Part shown: piece after piece, positions 12,027-24,260 of the stretch
Layout: each line of letters begins with the position of its first letter
Numbering within the stretch: position 1 is the stretch's first letter
Assembly (NCBI GenBank): GCA_021521415.1
Contig: JAIQDT010004237.1
Location: forward strand, 214,535-278,534
Length of the DNA: 64,000 nucleotides
Origin: Bidens hawaiensis
Lineage: Eukaryota > Streptophyta > Magnoliopsida > Asterales > Asteraceae
Direction: 5' to 3'
The notes under the pieces: model-generated
Database searches by the model: none
The model's input: only the letters and a program-made list of their open reading frames with translations
What the model was told of the DNA's origin: nothing
Position numbers and translations under genes: made by a program

Positions 12027-13112
12027 CTAGTCCGCTCGACTGTTCCCCACTGTTTTCTCTAAAATCCTCTTAATGCCACGATTGGTGTTTTCCATTTGAC
12101 CGCTAGTCTGAGGATGGTAGGCTGTATAAAGTCGATGGGTGACCCCATAACGTTTCAGAACCTTATCCATCTGAGCGTTACAAAAGTGGGTACCCCGATC
12201 ACTGATCAGGGCCTTAGGAGTACCGAATCGAGCAAAGAGATTCCGAAGGAATCCCACTACAACCTGTGCGTCATTTCTGGGTACGGCCTGAGCCTCCACC
12301 CATTTCGACACGTAGTCAACAGCAACGAGGATGTATTTGTTCCCTCTAGACATAGGGAACGGACCCATAAAATCAATGCCCCATATATCGAAGATCTCAA
12401 CCACTTGGATGGGGTTTTGGGGCATCTCATTTCGGGATGAGATGTTACCGGCTCTCTGACACGTGTCACACGAATGAACAAACTCATGCGCATCTCGAAA
12501 AATAGTCGGCCAATAGAATCCCGCATCAAACACGCGTTTGGTGGTATAAGTCGCACCAAAATGGCCACCGGTCGGGCCCTCATGACAATGTCGAAGAATA
12601 CTGCGAGCCTCATCACCAAAAACACATTGGCGAATCACATGATCTGCACCAATACAGAATAAGTACGGATCCTCCCAAATGTAGAACTTGATATCTGCAA
12701 AGAACTTCTTCTTTTGCTGATATATAAGTCCAGGAACTAACTTACCAGAGGATAGATAATTAGCAAGATCAGTAAACCATGGAAACCCCTCTTCACTCGC
12801 TTTTAAGTACAGCAGAGTCTCACCCAGGAAATCATCACCAATCCCCTGTTCCCGGGTCTCATCCATGTCAGGATTTTCTAGCCGCAATAAGTGGTCAGCG
12901 ACGACATTTTCGGCCCCTCTTTTATCTTTAATTTCTATATCAAACTCCTGAAGCAGAAGGATCCAACGAAGGAGTCGGGGTTTCGCATTTTTCTTAGCGA
13001 ACAGGTAACGCAGAGCCGCATAATTAGAGAATATGATAGTCTTAGAAAGCACGAGATAGGAACGGAATTTATCGCACGCAAAAACAACCGCAAGAAGTTC
13101 CTTCTCTGTCAT
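12027..13112 (-). pseudogene. pol: Athila-1 RNase H end plus integrase core
   Basis: This 361-codon open piece starts within RNase H ([19 protein letters not shown]) and runs into integrase. The integrase has an HHCC zinc-binding motif (H-C-H-E-G... H... C-D-T-C-Q-R) and the DDE core: D in GIDFMGPF, D in ISDRGTHF and E in QMENTNR. In RNase H the stretch where a TDH triad is usual reads SNYAAL, so the aspartate is lost. The first Met is not a real start. It is a fragment of a single large polyprotein whose reading frame shifts near 13112-13135. Function would be cDNA integration, but this copy is inactive. Confidence 0.9.
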
Positions 13113-13134
13113 GGTGTAATTCTCCTGAGAATCG

Positions 13135-13811
13135 TTAAGGGTCTTGTAGCATAATAGATGGATGGAAATGTTTCTCTCGACGCTGCCCTAACACGGCTCC
13201 AACAGCAAAGTCACTCGCATCGCATATGATCTCAAATGGAAGAGTCAAATCAGGAGCAACAAGAATATGAGCACTCACTAACCTCTCCTTAATCAACTCA
13301 AAGGCCTTCAAACACTCCTCACTAAAATTAAATGGCCTATCTTTCTCTAGAAGCTGGGTCATCGGACGGGAAATCTTCGAAAAGTCTTTAATAAATCGGC
13401 GATAGAACCCCGCATGACCTAAGAAACTACGAATAGACTTCACAGAAGTGGGCGGTAGAAGTTTGGAAATGATGTCTACCTTAGCTCTATCGACCTCAAT
13501 CCCCGCACTAGAAATCTTATGACCTAAAAAAATACCCTCACGAACCATAAAATGACATTTCTCCTAATTAGGCATAAGGTTCGTCTCTTCACACCTAGCA
13601 AGCACTCGATCTAAGTTACGCAGAAAATCATCGAAGGAATTCCCAAAGACAGGAAAATCATCCATAAATACCTCCATGGAATCCTCGATCAACTCATGGA
13701 AAATGGCCACCATGCACCGCTGAAATGTAGCAGGAGTGTTACACAATCCAAATGGCATGCGTCGGTACGCGAATGTACCAAAGGGACATGTAAATGTGGT
13801 CTTCTCCTAAT
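13135..13811 (-). pseudogene. pol: Athila-1 reverse transcriptase C-half and RNase H start
   Basis: Two minus-strand open pieces (13758-13564 and 13548-13135) are separated by one stop near 13563. The first begins MPFGLCNTPATFQRCM and carries the catalytic F-M-D-D box. The second continues through SIRSFLGHAGFYRRFIKDFS (connection) into RNase H ([16 protein letters not shown]). The piece right of 13758 (to 13811) stays in the same frame and contains a TAG just before Copia-A cuts the gene at 13816. The other half of the RT lies at 28087-28589, beyond the inserted Copia-A. Confidence 0.9.
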
Positions 13812-13816
13812 CTCCC

Positions 13817-14237
13817 TGTTGGGCCCATTTATATGGTTTGTACTTAGTCTGTTTGTTTAACTTGGGTTGCTTATGTAAACCGAGATCCATTTGGATCTCG
13901 GTGCATTTGGATATGGATCTCGGTGCATTTGGATATCGGTGGGCTTTTGGTTAGTATTAGGCTTGAGTGGTTAGTGCCTTATATATATATATAATGCATT
14001 GTATAGGGTTAAGGGTTCATTCACTGGTGTCTTGGCCGTCTAGGGGTTGTTCTAGACGAGTTTTGTATTAATAGTTCTTAAGAACCCGACGTATAATAAC
14101 ACGTGTGTTTTGAAGCCATTCGTGTGTTCTACGTGTTTGTGTTTACTTGTGTTCTTGAATCATCTAGTGTTGGAATTCCGCACCAACACCTAGATTGTTG
14201 ATATCATAATTGTAGTGATCCAGATTCGGGACTTACA
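13817..14237 (+). repeat. Copia-A 5' LTR (421 bp)
   Basis: TG...CA ends. TATA-like tract at about 13980-13994. Compared with the right LTR it has an extra roughly 40 bp made by tandem duplication of a unit containing GGATCTCGGTGCATTTGGAT (about 13890-13940). Confidence 0.93.
13979..13994 (+). promoter_or_regulatory. TATA-like box in Copia-A LTR
   Basis: A TTATATATATATATA tract stands about 240 bp before the LTR end, a normal place for an LTR promoter. The right LTR has a shorter version at about 27825-27837. Confidence 0.55.
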
Positions 14238-14239
14238 AT

Positions 14240-14251
14240 TGGTATCAGAGC
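14240..14251 (+). promoter_or_regulatory. Copia-A primer-binding site
   Basis: TGGTATCAGAGC lies two bases after the LTR end. It is complementary to the 3' end of initiator methionine tRNA, the usual primer of plant Copia elements. Confidence 0.9.
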
Positions 14252-14835
14252 CTTAGACCTATTCAGGCTCGTTATTGTGATATCAAGGATTCAAGATTGT
14301 GATCTTTGGTGGTTGTGTTTGATTTTCTGGTGACACTCTCGTTGGAGAAGGAAAAGTTTTTTGGTTGAAGATTGACCTAATCTTGGTTAAAATTCAAATC
14401 CCAGAAATTTCGGGATTTAATTTGTTACCAAAATTATCTGGTCAAAGCATCTTTGGGTTTCCTGGAAGTCTCAAACAATTTTCATTGTTCTCGTCCATCA
14501 TTTGGTCGTTCTCGGTGAAATTTGTTGGTTCTCGGCCAAAAACTCGTTCTTGGCCACAATCAGTTCTTGGTTAAGTCAGCAGTTTTCGGCTAAGGCAGTT
14601 CTCAGTTGACTTTGGGTTTTCGGTCAATTTTTGTAGTTCTTGGTCAGCCTTTGGTTCTCGGCTCAGTAAACTGTAGGCTCTATTGGGCCTGATTAGTTTG
14701 ATTTGGGCCTGATACTTGGACTAGGACTATAAAACTTTCTGGACTTAAATTAATCTTAAACTATTTTAAAATGGATCAGTTAACAAACAGCAATGTCTCA
14801 ACCACACTTCACTTCATCAAGAACTCGACTCTATA
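14252..14835 (+). other. Copia-A leader with iterated GTTCTCGG motif
   Basis: Untranslated leader. Between 14508 and 14665 there are about nine copies or near copies of GTTCTCGG(T/C) (for example 14508, 14528, 14545, 14563, 14581, 14597). The original gag ATG was probably 14771, but that frame stops after 22 codons, so a frameshift separates it from the rest of gag. Confidence 0.65.
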
Positions 14836-17832
14836 ATGAGGACCACCACTCGTATTCCCCGTCTCTTGTCTCATGAGGGGTTTAGTGAATGGAAATTTCG
14901 TTTTGAAAAGTACGTTAAGATGAAGGATCCCAAAGTTTGGAGAAGTATTCTTAGGGGGGCTCAAAGAATTACCTATCAATGTGAAAACTCGACTGAAATT
15001 CTTGTGAAGCCTGTTGCCTTGTATGATGATGATGATGATTTTGATAAAATTGAGGAAGATGAAAAGGCACTTTCAACTCTAACCATGGCACTTTCACCTG
15101 AGATTGCCCTTGGTTATAGAGAACTTCAATCTGCTAAGGAACTATGGGAGGCATTAATCGAGGTGTATGAGGGAAACGAAGACATGAAAAGGAGTCGCCA
15201 AGACTTGCTGCGACAAAATTTCAACATATTTAACCATGTTTTGGGGGAGTCGTTGGAAACTCAACTCCAAAGGTTCATATCTTTAGTGACTGAAATGAGA
15301 TCTGCGAGTATTTATCTAGCAACTTCAGAGATAAACAACAAACTGGTAAACTCATTGCCAAAGAATTGGGATATGAATGTTGCTGTTATCAAGAAGACTA
15401 AAGATCTCAACAGAATGTCTATCTCTGAGATGATGGCTACTATCAAGGCATGTGATATGGACGACAAGCAACGTGCAATAAACCATGGGAATTCTTACAG
15501 TGCAGCTGGTTACAACGTTGCCTCCAACAATGCTCTTATTTCTCAAGATGGTTTCTCTATGTTCAAGGCCACTCAGCAACCTCCAACCCAAGGAAACTTT
15601 CAGATGTTTAAGTCCACTCAAGGCCAGTCATCCTATACTCCGCCTCAACCAGCTCCAGTTTTCTTCACTAAGTCTGCTCAATCTTCATCAGCTCAACCTT
15701 CATCTGCTGGTGCTGCTCAAGGTCAGAACTCAAGTCAGATTCCCTCCATTCCGAAAGAGACTCAGGAGAACATAGCTCTAATGGCAAGATTCATGAACTG
15801 CTATAATGCTTTCCTAGCTGGAGATTTGGTTCAACCTGTTGTAACTGCTGAACTCGATCAGATTCACCCTGATGCTGTTGAAGAAATGGATATCTCTTGG
15901 TAAATCGCCATGGCAATATTTCGTGCCAAGAAATTCACTAAGAGGACTGGTAGAAATAATTGGAACATGCCTAATAATTAGAAGGTGGGTTTTAACAAGA
16001 ACACTCTGAGATGCTATAACTGTCACAAGCCGGGTCATTTTTTTCGTTAATGTACTAACCCAGCGAAGGAAGGAAACACAGAAAGGGCGCTGGTTCCAGT
16101 GGGTAATGCTAGGGGAAATGTTGGTGATAGTTCGGGAAATGGTGAAAGGGGATTGGTTGCTCAACAGTTTTCTTGGGAGGATCAGATGGCTGCTCTCAAC
16201 ATTGAAAATCAGACCACAAATTTTGCAAATGTTGAAGACATTGAAGAGGAAAACGTTGCTGAGGAGCAAATCAAGGAACTTCAGTTTGCATATATGGCGT
16301 TCACTTCTCCCGACTCATCTGAGGTAAGTTTTCAACCATGTTCTCAAGATTGTGTTGATAAGATAGAATTATATAGGCTCCACAATGATAACTTAATTAG
16401 AGACATGGAAAGAGTTAAATCTGAAAACTTTAAACTAAAAAAAAACGAAGAAGGTTTTCTAGATAAAATAGAAGCAAATAAAAAGGATTTTTCTAAGCTG
16501 AAGTCTGAATTTAGTCTAAAATGCTGTCATTACCTAGATGCCAAACAGGAAATTGTTGAATTAACTGCTAAGCTGGAAGCCTCTAAATTGGAAATTTTGA
16601 ATCTAACTAGTAAATTTGAAAGAGCTGAACTAGATTTTAAAAAATTCGAGGGTTCCAGTAGAATAGTTGACTCAATAATTGAAAATCAATTGTGGTGGAA
16701 AGAAAACAAAGGTGAAGGCATAGGTTATAGTAATATTCCACCACCTTATCATCACAATTATGTTAGTACTCCTGTTACCAAAGAACAGGAAGAAAAGGTA
16801 AAAGGCTTGCATTACGGCAAACTAAATACAAATGATGAAGCTAATTCCGTGAATGCAAGTGCGTCCACTTCAAGAGTGAACGATTCTAACGTGTTTGCTT
16901 CATGTGCAGAAAAAGTAACTGTGAGGGAATGGACTAATGAGGACGACGACCCTTGTTTTGAATTTAATAATGACATTATTTCTGATGTTCCTTTAAAACT
17001 GCATGTTTTAAATTCTGTTATTCCGACTGTTTGTGTGGGTTCTGTTTCAAAGAGCAAGGATTTTTGTGTGATTGATTCGGCTAATATTTTGAATTCTGAC
17101 AATGTGGTTTCAAATAAAATTCAAAATTCAATATCCAACAAATATTTACCACCTAAATTTGTTAAAGAGGGATGCTCTAATGACAAACATGGTGATAAGT
17201 TGAATAATGTGAATAATGTAAAAAGGGGCTATCGCAATTTTCAGCAAACTGGTCCTCACAACCAGTCCAGACGAGGAGTTGCCCAAAATGATTTCAACAT
17301 AAAACGTCAAACTTGTTTTAATTGTGGCACTCCTGGTCATATTGCCAGAAATTGTCCACATCGTCCATATATTCCTTATTATGGATATTATCAGAGGAAT
17401 ATGCCCTATATGCATCATATTTCGTACAGGCAAAGATTCAGGCATAGTCAGGTTAATTCCTCTGACGATGATTGGAACCGAAACAAATCTGGCAGGTTTA
17501 GTTCTCATCAGACCAAGCCTAACATGTTTCGAAAAAAGGTTAGAAAAAATGCTTCGGTTTCAAAAGTGAACACAAATTTTAAGCCAAAACGGGTGGAAAA
17601 GGCAACCTCGTCTTCTTCCAACCCCAAAACACCGGTGGTCACGACAACCATTTGTACATATAATGCCAAATCATACAATGGTAGACACAAATGGTTGCCT
17701 AAATCTCCGGCATGGGAATCTGAAAAATCCACGTTTGATGATAAAAGGGACATGTCATGGCAACCCGTGACAACTTTGAATGCATCAGGGTCACCCAGTG
17801 TAACTATGGACTGGGTACCAAAATCTAACTAA
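14836..17832 (+). pseudogene. gag: Copia-A gag (nucleocapsid, extended), with three nonsense codons
   Basis: One reading frame from 14836 to the TAA at 17830, broken by stops at 15901, about 15976 and about 16048. The N-terminal part (14836-15903) is the UBN2-type Copia Gag domain. It is followed by a zinc knuckle at about 16012-16053 whose last residues are spoiled by a stop. The second half (16099-17832, 577 codons) has an acidic/Lys-rich coiled-coil region (about 16330-16670) and a second zinc knuckle CFNCGTPGHIARNC at about 17313. Gag packages the RNA into virus-like particles. The first two stops fit C-to-T change. A splice donor lies inside at 16323/16324. The same two-knuckle layout occurs in Copia-B, so the long form is a family trait. 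Confidence 0.85.
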
Positions 17833-17849
17833 TCCCGCGTTTTGTGCAG
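16324..17849 (+). other. Predicted Copia-A gag-pol intron (1526 bp)
   Basis: Donor GAG|GTAAGT at 16323/16324 falls on a codon boundary of gag. Acceptor TTTTGTGCAG| at 17849 falls on a codon boundary of pol, and CTAAC/CTAAT branch-point candidates lie at 17825-17833. Splicing would fuse gag to pol in frame. The same geometry is present in Copia-B. This is inferred from sequence only. Confidence 0.6.
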
Positions 17850-19804
17850 AGACAACTATGGAGGAATATCATCAGACCTTGGTATGTTGATAGTGGCTAT
17901 TCCAGGCACATGACAGGAGACATTTCGCAACTACACGACATTCAAACTTTTAACGGTGGATATGTGTCCTTCGCGGGAGGAGAAAAGGGAAAGATCACAC
18001 AGAAGGGTACTGTAAGTAATGGTGTTCTAATATTTGAAAATGTTAATTTCATTCCTGAATTGAAGCACAGTTTGCTGAGCGTGTCACAAATCTGTGACAA
18101 AGAATTTTCAACTCACTTTACTAAGAAAGAATGTTTGATTTTGAAACCTGGTATCATTATACCAGAAGACTGGATTCTTGTTCGATCACAACGAAAGGAT
18201 AATGCTTATGTGATCGACATGAACAAAAATGTTCCTGATGAAATAACATGCTTGTTTTCAAAAGTTTCGGAACACAATGTTATGCTTTGGCATCGTCGTC
18301 TTGGTCATGCTAATACAAAAAATTTAAATCGTCTTGCTAAAAATGATTTGGTACGTGGCTTACTCATTAAAGATTTTGTTACTATTGAAAAATGCGTGGC
18401 TTTTGCCTTGGGTAAACATCATCGAAAAACTCATAAACAAAATTGATCAATACTATCTCATCAGTTTTTCAATTGCTACATATGGATCTCTTTGGTCCAG
18501 TGCATGTTTTGAGTCTTTCACGCAGCTCTTATTGTCTTATTATTACTAATGACTACTCACGTTTTACTTGGGTGTTTTCTTGTCGAATAAGAATGAAACT
18601 GCAGATTTGATCAAAAGGTTTATAGTGCTCATGGAGAACCAACTGAACTTGAAGCTGAAGGAAATACGCTGTGATAATGGTACAGAATTCAAGAATGCAT
18701 CATTAAATTATTTCTGCTCAGAGAGGGGAGTGCTTCGTCAATATAGTTCAGCACGGACACCACAACAAAATGGTGTGGCTGAAAGAAGAAACCGAACTCT
18801 TATTGAAGCGGCAAGGACGATGTTGTGTGATTCTAAGCTGCCATTATTTTTCTGTGCAGAAGCTATTAATACGGCCTGTTATGTTCAGAATTGGGTGATA
18901 ATCAACAAATCACAAATGAAGACTCCTTATGAGATTGTCTATGGACATAAGCCTACTATCGCACACTTCAAGGCTTTTGGTTGCCCATGCAGTCTATTGA
19001 ACCTCGAGTCTACTCCGAAATTTGGGGCCAAAGTCGATGATTGCTACTTTGTTGGTTATGCGGGCCATACTGCTTACAGGGTTTACAACAAGTCTACCAA
19101 ACAGATTCTAGAATCTTATGATGTTCATTGGTTGGAAGAAAACGAGACTGATGCTCGTGTTGGTCCGGACTGGTTATTCAATTATAATGAACTCTTCAAA
19201 TCGTTCAATGTGCTTCCGGTCATTAACACAGAACCTTCAGGCAGCACTACAGTAGATGCTGAGAAAGATGACTCACATGCAGTATCTCACATCTCTCCAC
19301 TTCTGGATGATGATGTCCCAGAACCAGTTAATGACGACAAACCCGCATCCGTCTCTCAGCCGAAAGCAGTTCCAGAAAATGAATATTCGCAAAGTCCGTC
19401 TGAAGATACCACGATAGTTGAGGGGGAGAGTCCTATTCGTCAGATTTTCGGGAGCACACTATTTCCCGATGTCATTCCAAATGAATATGTCGCAATCACT
19501 TCGTATTCACATAGTACAGCGACCTCCGGATGGAAGAACCCCCTTGCTGACATTGATGTGAATTTGTCAAACTTGAATTCCACCAGTGATGTTTCCGATC
19601 AATTACTTCCTTCAAGAATTCAGAAAGATCATCCAATTGAGAACGCCATAGGTCCTCTTTAAACGGGCGTGTACCAGTAGTCAGACTGGAAATATAAATA
19701 GTTGTTTGTTTTCCTGTTTCATATATCAGATAGAGCCAAAGACTGTAGACATGGCCCTCCAGGAACCCAGTTGGGTAGACGCTATGCATGAAGAGTTACA
19801 TCAG
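17850..19804 (+). pseudogene. pol: Copia-A pol, protease and integrase part
   Basis: The protease active site VDSGYSRHMTG is near the start, with Tyr where Cys is usual. The integrase zinc region (WHRRLGHA...KCVAFALGKHH) lacks clean cysteines. A frameshift at about 18440 separates this from the integrase core at 18568-19662, which has D in CDNGTEFKN and the glutamate in QQNGVAERRNRTL. Another single-base shift near 19663 leads to the last stretch, which reads on to 19804 and is cut by the solo LTR. It joins in frame at 21492. The GTG-led open frame begins at 17829, overlapping the gag stop, so the real start is probably supplied by splicing. Dead copy. Confidence 0.87.
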
Positions 19805-21486
19805 TGATGTGTTGTATAACACACGTATTTTCCGTACGTTTTATCTACGTATTATATTATATTTTATATGTTTTAACTCGTTTTAGATAGCTTTTACATA
19901 ATTTTATTCATGTTGTAGGTTTTGGGTGAAAGAAAGAAAGAAACCGAGCTTTTGGAGTGGTTTACGAGCCTTTTACGCATACGTTTTCAAGTAAACAACT
20001 CAAGACCCGGCCCATATGCATCATGGAGGCCCAAATCTTACATTATATTATAATATATAAAAAATAAAAAAACCCTAGCTGCTGGACAGCAGCCGATCGC
20101 AGGAAACACAGCAGCAAGGGAGGAGCAAAAATCTTTTTTCGGCTTAGGGTTTGAAGGTTTTGTCGGCTAGGGAAGGAAGAAGACACAAGAACCAAGCCTC
20201 GGGATTGAATCCCCATCGTTTTTGACAGCAAGAACAGCCCCGGAAACATCCATATCCTTACATCTTTTTCATTGTTCATACACTTTGATTTTCTTGTTTA
20301 ATTGTTGATTTGTTTTGCAATTACTTGAGTGATTGAATTGTTATTGATTATTGTTGATCATTGGATGATTGTTAAGATGTTTGGTATGGGATTAATGATG
20401 TGTTTATTAATTGTTTGCTGCTGTCCAAAAATGATTCTCGGCTAAACTTGTTAGTTCTACCTAGGAATGATGATTCTTGTTAGTGTTTGATAGGTTTTAT
20501 AGATTGTTTGATTGATAGACTTGAATTGCTATTGTAAAGTTTGATTTAGACATGAAATAGGTTGTGTTTAAGGGCTGGAAATTTTAGTGATTCATTGCAT
20601 AAACCCCGTGTGTTGATTGATTAGTTTTGTATTGATTGATCGGTGCATTGTTTGATTCTAGACTTTGTGTTTAGGGTTTGTTTGCGGTAGGTACAACCGT
20701 AGGGTTTTGTTGCGTGATTATTTGGATTAAGTACAATGGTTAAACACCTTCCTTGAGACCGAGAGGTGATAGAAAGTTAGGGTTATCTCACTGCCTTTGC
20801 ATGCTAGAATAAGGATTGCGCGAGAGCGAGTTCGTTTCTTGTCAGGGTTTAGGTGTTTGAGCGACTAGTTGATCTATTTTGGTTTAAGTTGAATTGTTCC
20901 TCTATCCTTGGTTGTGTAGTATTCATTGCTATTAGGGTCGAGTGTTGGTGAGACCGAGAGGTGATCTAGCATTAGAACACGTTAACAATTGTTTCCCGGT
21001 TTGGTCGTTTTAGCCGATTTTGAGTAGTTTAGGCTTGTTGAGTGAGACCGAGAGGTAATCCAGTGAGCCCGAGTGATCCTTAGTCGTGTCATCTTTAGGG
21101 ACCGGTGTCTTGAAGTCATCCAATCCATTAGCTTGTTAGGCCTACAATTTGATTTAGACCTAGGTGGACGTTTTTCTCCATCCGAAGTCAACTCAGTTAG
21201 TTTTCCGTTAAGTTTTCTATTTTAGGTAACTTTTGTCAGTCAGTCTTGTTAGTTCAGTTAAGTAATTAAAAATCAAAAATCAATTAAATATTATTCTAAG
21301 GTAGGTCTTGTCTAGGGTTAGTGATCGTTAGCGTCTTACGTGTCCACGTGTTCGATACTCGAACTTCCTAGGTCTATACTACTTGCGATCGGTACACTTG
21401 CCGGTTGTGTGTGGTTTTAGGATTTTTGTTTTATATTAAAGCTTAGTTGTGAGGGTCATTATTATAGGGTTATTAGACACACATCA
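19805..21486 (+). mobile_element. Solo Athila-type LTR inside Copia-A pol
   Basis: The termini are TGATGTGTTG...CACACATCA with a perfect TSD ATCAG (19800-19804 and 21487-21491). It is 1682 bp with no coding region. The end of the element (CGGTACACTTGCCGGTTGTGTG at about 21390) resembles the corresponding part of the Athila-1 LTR in reverse complement, placing it in the Athila group on the plus strand. It carries four GAGACCGAGAGGTGAT-like motifs (20755, 20950, 21044, about 21063), the same motif as in the Athila-1 LTR. A minus ORF at 20043-20279 is not supported as a gene. Confidence 0.88.
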
Positions 21487-21491
21487 ATCAG

Positions 21492-22950
21492 TTTGATAAG
21501 TTGAAAGTTTGGAGATTGGTTGAGTTACCGGAGGGAAAGAAAGCACTTGATACGAGATGGGTGTTCCGAAACAAGCAGGATGACACCGGGGTTATTGTTC
21601 GAAACAAGGCTCGATTGGTAGTTCGTGGGTTTTGTCAAGTTGAAGGGTTGGATTGCGCTGAGGTTTATGCTCCAGTGGCTAGAGTTGAAGCCATCAGAAT
21701 TTTTTTGGCCTATGCTTCATTTATGGGGTTCACAGTGTATCAAATGGACGTTAAGACTGCATTTCTGTATGGCGAGGTCAAGGAAGAGATATATGTGAAA
21801 CAACCACCGGGTTTTACTGATTCCAAGAAGCCAAATCATGTTTACAAGTTAGACAAAGCATTGTATGGGCTTCATCAGGCTCCTCGAGCATGGTATGCTA
21901 CATTGACAGCACATCTTCTAGATCATGGCTACAAGCGAGGAACCATTGATCAAACCCTGTTCCGCAAAAACTATCGGAAAAGATTTGATCTTAGTCCAGA
22001 TCTATGTAGACGATATTATCTTCAGATCCACCAGTACTGAGTTGTGCGTGGAGTTTGAAGAAGTAATGAAGAAACGATTTGAGATGAGTTCGCTGGGTGA
22101 AATGACAACATTTCTGGGATTACAGGTTCGCCAAAGCTCAGTAGGAATTTTACTGCATCAAGGGAAGTATGTTGAGGATATGCTCGCAAAGTTTGAGTTT
22201 CAAGACTCCAAGAGTGCTAACACTCTCATAGCAGAAAGGCCTTTACTATCATCTGATCCGGAAGGGAGTCTCCTAGATCAAACATACTATCGATCAATGA
22301 TCGGGTCTCTAATGTACCTCACCGCCAGCCGACCCGATATCATGTTTATAGTCTGTCAATGTGCTCGTTTTCAGGCTAATCCTAAACTCTCTCATTTAAT
22401 TGCTGTCAAACGTATTTTTAGATATCTGAAGGGACAACCGAAGTTAGGTCTTTGGTATCCCAAACAATCAGAATTTGATCTCTATGCTTTTGCTGATAGC
22501 AATTATGGTGGAGATGACATTGACAGAAAATCTACATCTGCCGGATGCCAGTTCTTAGGAGATCGTCTCATTTCATGGCAGTGTAAGAAACAACAGACGG
22601 TGTACACCTCGACCGCCGAAGCGGAGTATGTTGCTGCATCAGCCTGCTGCTCTCAGGTTATCTGGATGCAAAATCAACTGCTGGATTACGGTTTGGAATT
22701 TCTTGATACTCCCATCTTTTGTGATAATGATGCTGCCATTGCAATTGTTAAGAATCCAGTTCAACATTCTAAAACCAAGCACATCGAAATTAAAATTCAT
22801 TTTATTCGTGACTGTTATGATCGAAAATTGATTCACCTTGAACAAGTTCACACTGATAATAATGTGGTAGACTTATTTACAAAACCGGTCGGGACAGCCA
22901 AATTTAATGTGCTTGTGAGTTTTCTTAAAATGCTTCGTTTTGAGGATTGA
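21492..22950 (+). pseudogene. pol: Copia-A pol, reverse transcriptase and RNase H part
   Basis: The RT begins WRLVELPEGKKALDTRWVFRNK, continues through VYQMDVKTAFLYGEV and reaches the YVDD active site at about 21995. A one-base shift near 21975 splits the gene: the first frame ends at 22040 and the second is open from 21925 to 22950. RNase H retains all three main acidic positions: D in ADSNYGG, E in STAEAEYVAA and D in FCDNDAAI. The C-terminal TKHIEIKIHFIRD block is present and the gene ends at TGA 22948. Apart from the shift it is well preserved. It is contiguous in frame with 19804 once the solo LTR is removed. Confidence 0.9.
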
Positions 22951-23078
22951 GTTTTTTTGAGTGTAAAATCGTACATATCTTCTTAATTTGTACAATTTTA
23001 GGGGGAGAAAAATCAAAAAGCCAAAAATAGTGTGTGCGTGAATAATTAAAAAAAAATTGTGTGTGTAAGTTTCATTTT

Positions 23079-23207
23079 CGCTTAAAATTATGTCGGTTGC
23101 TTAAGTTTGAAGAACATATACTTGTATATGTTTGGTCTGGTGATCTACTTGTAGAGTCACAGAGGTTAGCCATTTGTCTAAAGACTGAAAGCATCTGGGG
23201 CGATTTT
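23079..23207 (+). repeat. Copia-A conserved module, copy 1
   Basis: Begins CGCTTAAAATTATGTCGG and ends near TGGGGCGATTT. Shared internal words are GAAGAACATATAC, TATGTTTGGTC and TTAGCCATT. It is homologous to copy 2 and to both copies in Copia-B. Confidence 0.65.
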
Positions 23208-23233
23208 GATATGTTTTGTGTTTTGAATTCTTT

Positions 23234-23362
23234 CACTTAAAATTATTTCGTAACTCTAAGATGGAAGGACATGTATTTTCATATGTGTTTGGTCTTGTTA
23301 ACCACTTGTGGACATACGGGGTAGCCATTTACCTAAAACCTAAGAGTGACCGGGGTGATCGA
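23234..23362 (+). repeat. Copia-A conserved module, copy 2
   Basis: Begins CACTTAAAATTATTTCG and ends GTGACCGGGGTGATC. Shared words are GAAGGACATGTA, ATGTGTTTGGTC and GTAGCCATTTACC. Confidence 0.65.
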
Positions 23363-24260
23363 GTCTCAAACTGTCTTTTGGGAAATGATATTACTATTCA
23401 GTAAACAGCTTTTGAGAAGCTTCAAATATTTTCAAACGAAAATTGATCCAACCTTTGGAAAATGATAGATATATTGTTTATGTGTGCCTAAAGGGTGAAG
23501 TTATTAAGCTTAAAAGGATCTAGAAAAGTCATTGATCTGTATGGTAGCTTTCCATGATGCGTAAAAGTTGAAGTGATATAAACTAAATTTGCTAAACTTA
23601 CTGTGGAGAGTCATTTTGAAGAAATGTGCATGTCTCCATATACATCTCTCCGAATGATAGACAGAAAAGCAATTACCCAGACATACACGAGCCCGTTAGT
23701 GTCTTGATCACCTAAAATGTTTTGTTTCTACGTTATTTAAAAAAAAAATATTGATTATTTTGATTATTGTGGTACTTAAATTTTTTTTTTTCGTTTTTCA
23801 AAAGCTTAAAGGGTCAAACTAGAACTACAGAGATGGGGGCATAAAAGTAAATCCTGTCATGTCTCGAATGAAAGGCTGTAAGTCCGGATGGCTTGTAAGT
23901 CCAACGTTCAACCTTAAAGCTCAAATTTTTGTTTAATTTTCAAATAAAAACCTTATGATCAAGTACGAGGGGGTTGAAGTCAATTTGGGGTGATCTGGGA
24001 AAGCCAAATACGTTTTGAGAAGAGATAGGAGGCGTCACAGATCCATGAGTGATGTCCATCTAAGCTTTATGCCGAACTGAACCTAATTCATATCACTGAT
24101 GCAATGAAAGTCATGCTAAGTTTGTTTTACCTGCTATCAACCTGTCTCTTTATGTCATAATAACGCTGAACATGAATCCTTGTGACAGCATCTTAAACAA
24201 TATGATTTCATGTTCGGATCTTTTCGTAAAAGACAGCGATTTTACAAAACTGAAATTTGA

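Larger units (their letters stand above)
22951..24260 (+). other. Copia-A conserved non-coding block between pol and ORF4
   Basis: No ORF of substance. It starts with a PPT-like AGGGGGAGAAAA (about 23001-23012), then two tandem modules of about 125-130 nt (23079-23207 and 23234-23362). Blocks at about 23440-23710 and 23960-24260 follow. All are readily alignable by eye with Copia-B 38663-39800, although the ORF4 proteins of the two elements differ greatly. Likely a structured RNA or cis-regulatory region. Confidence 0.65.
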
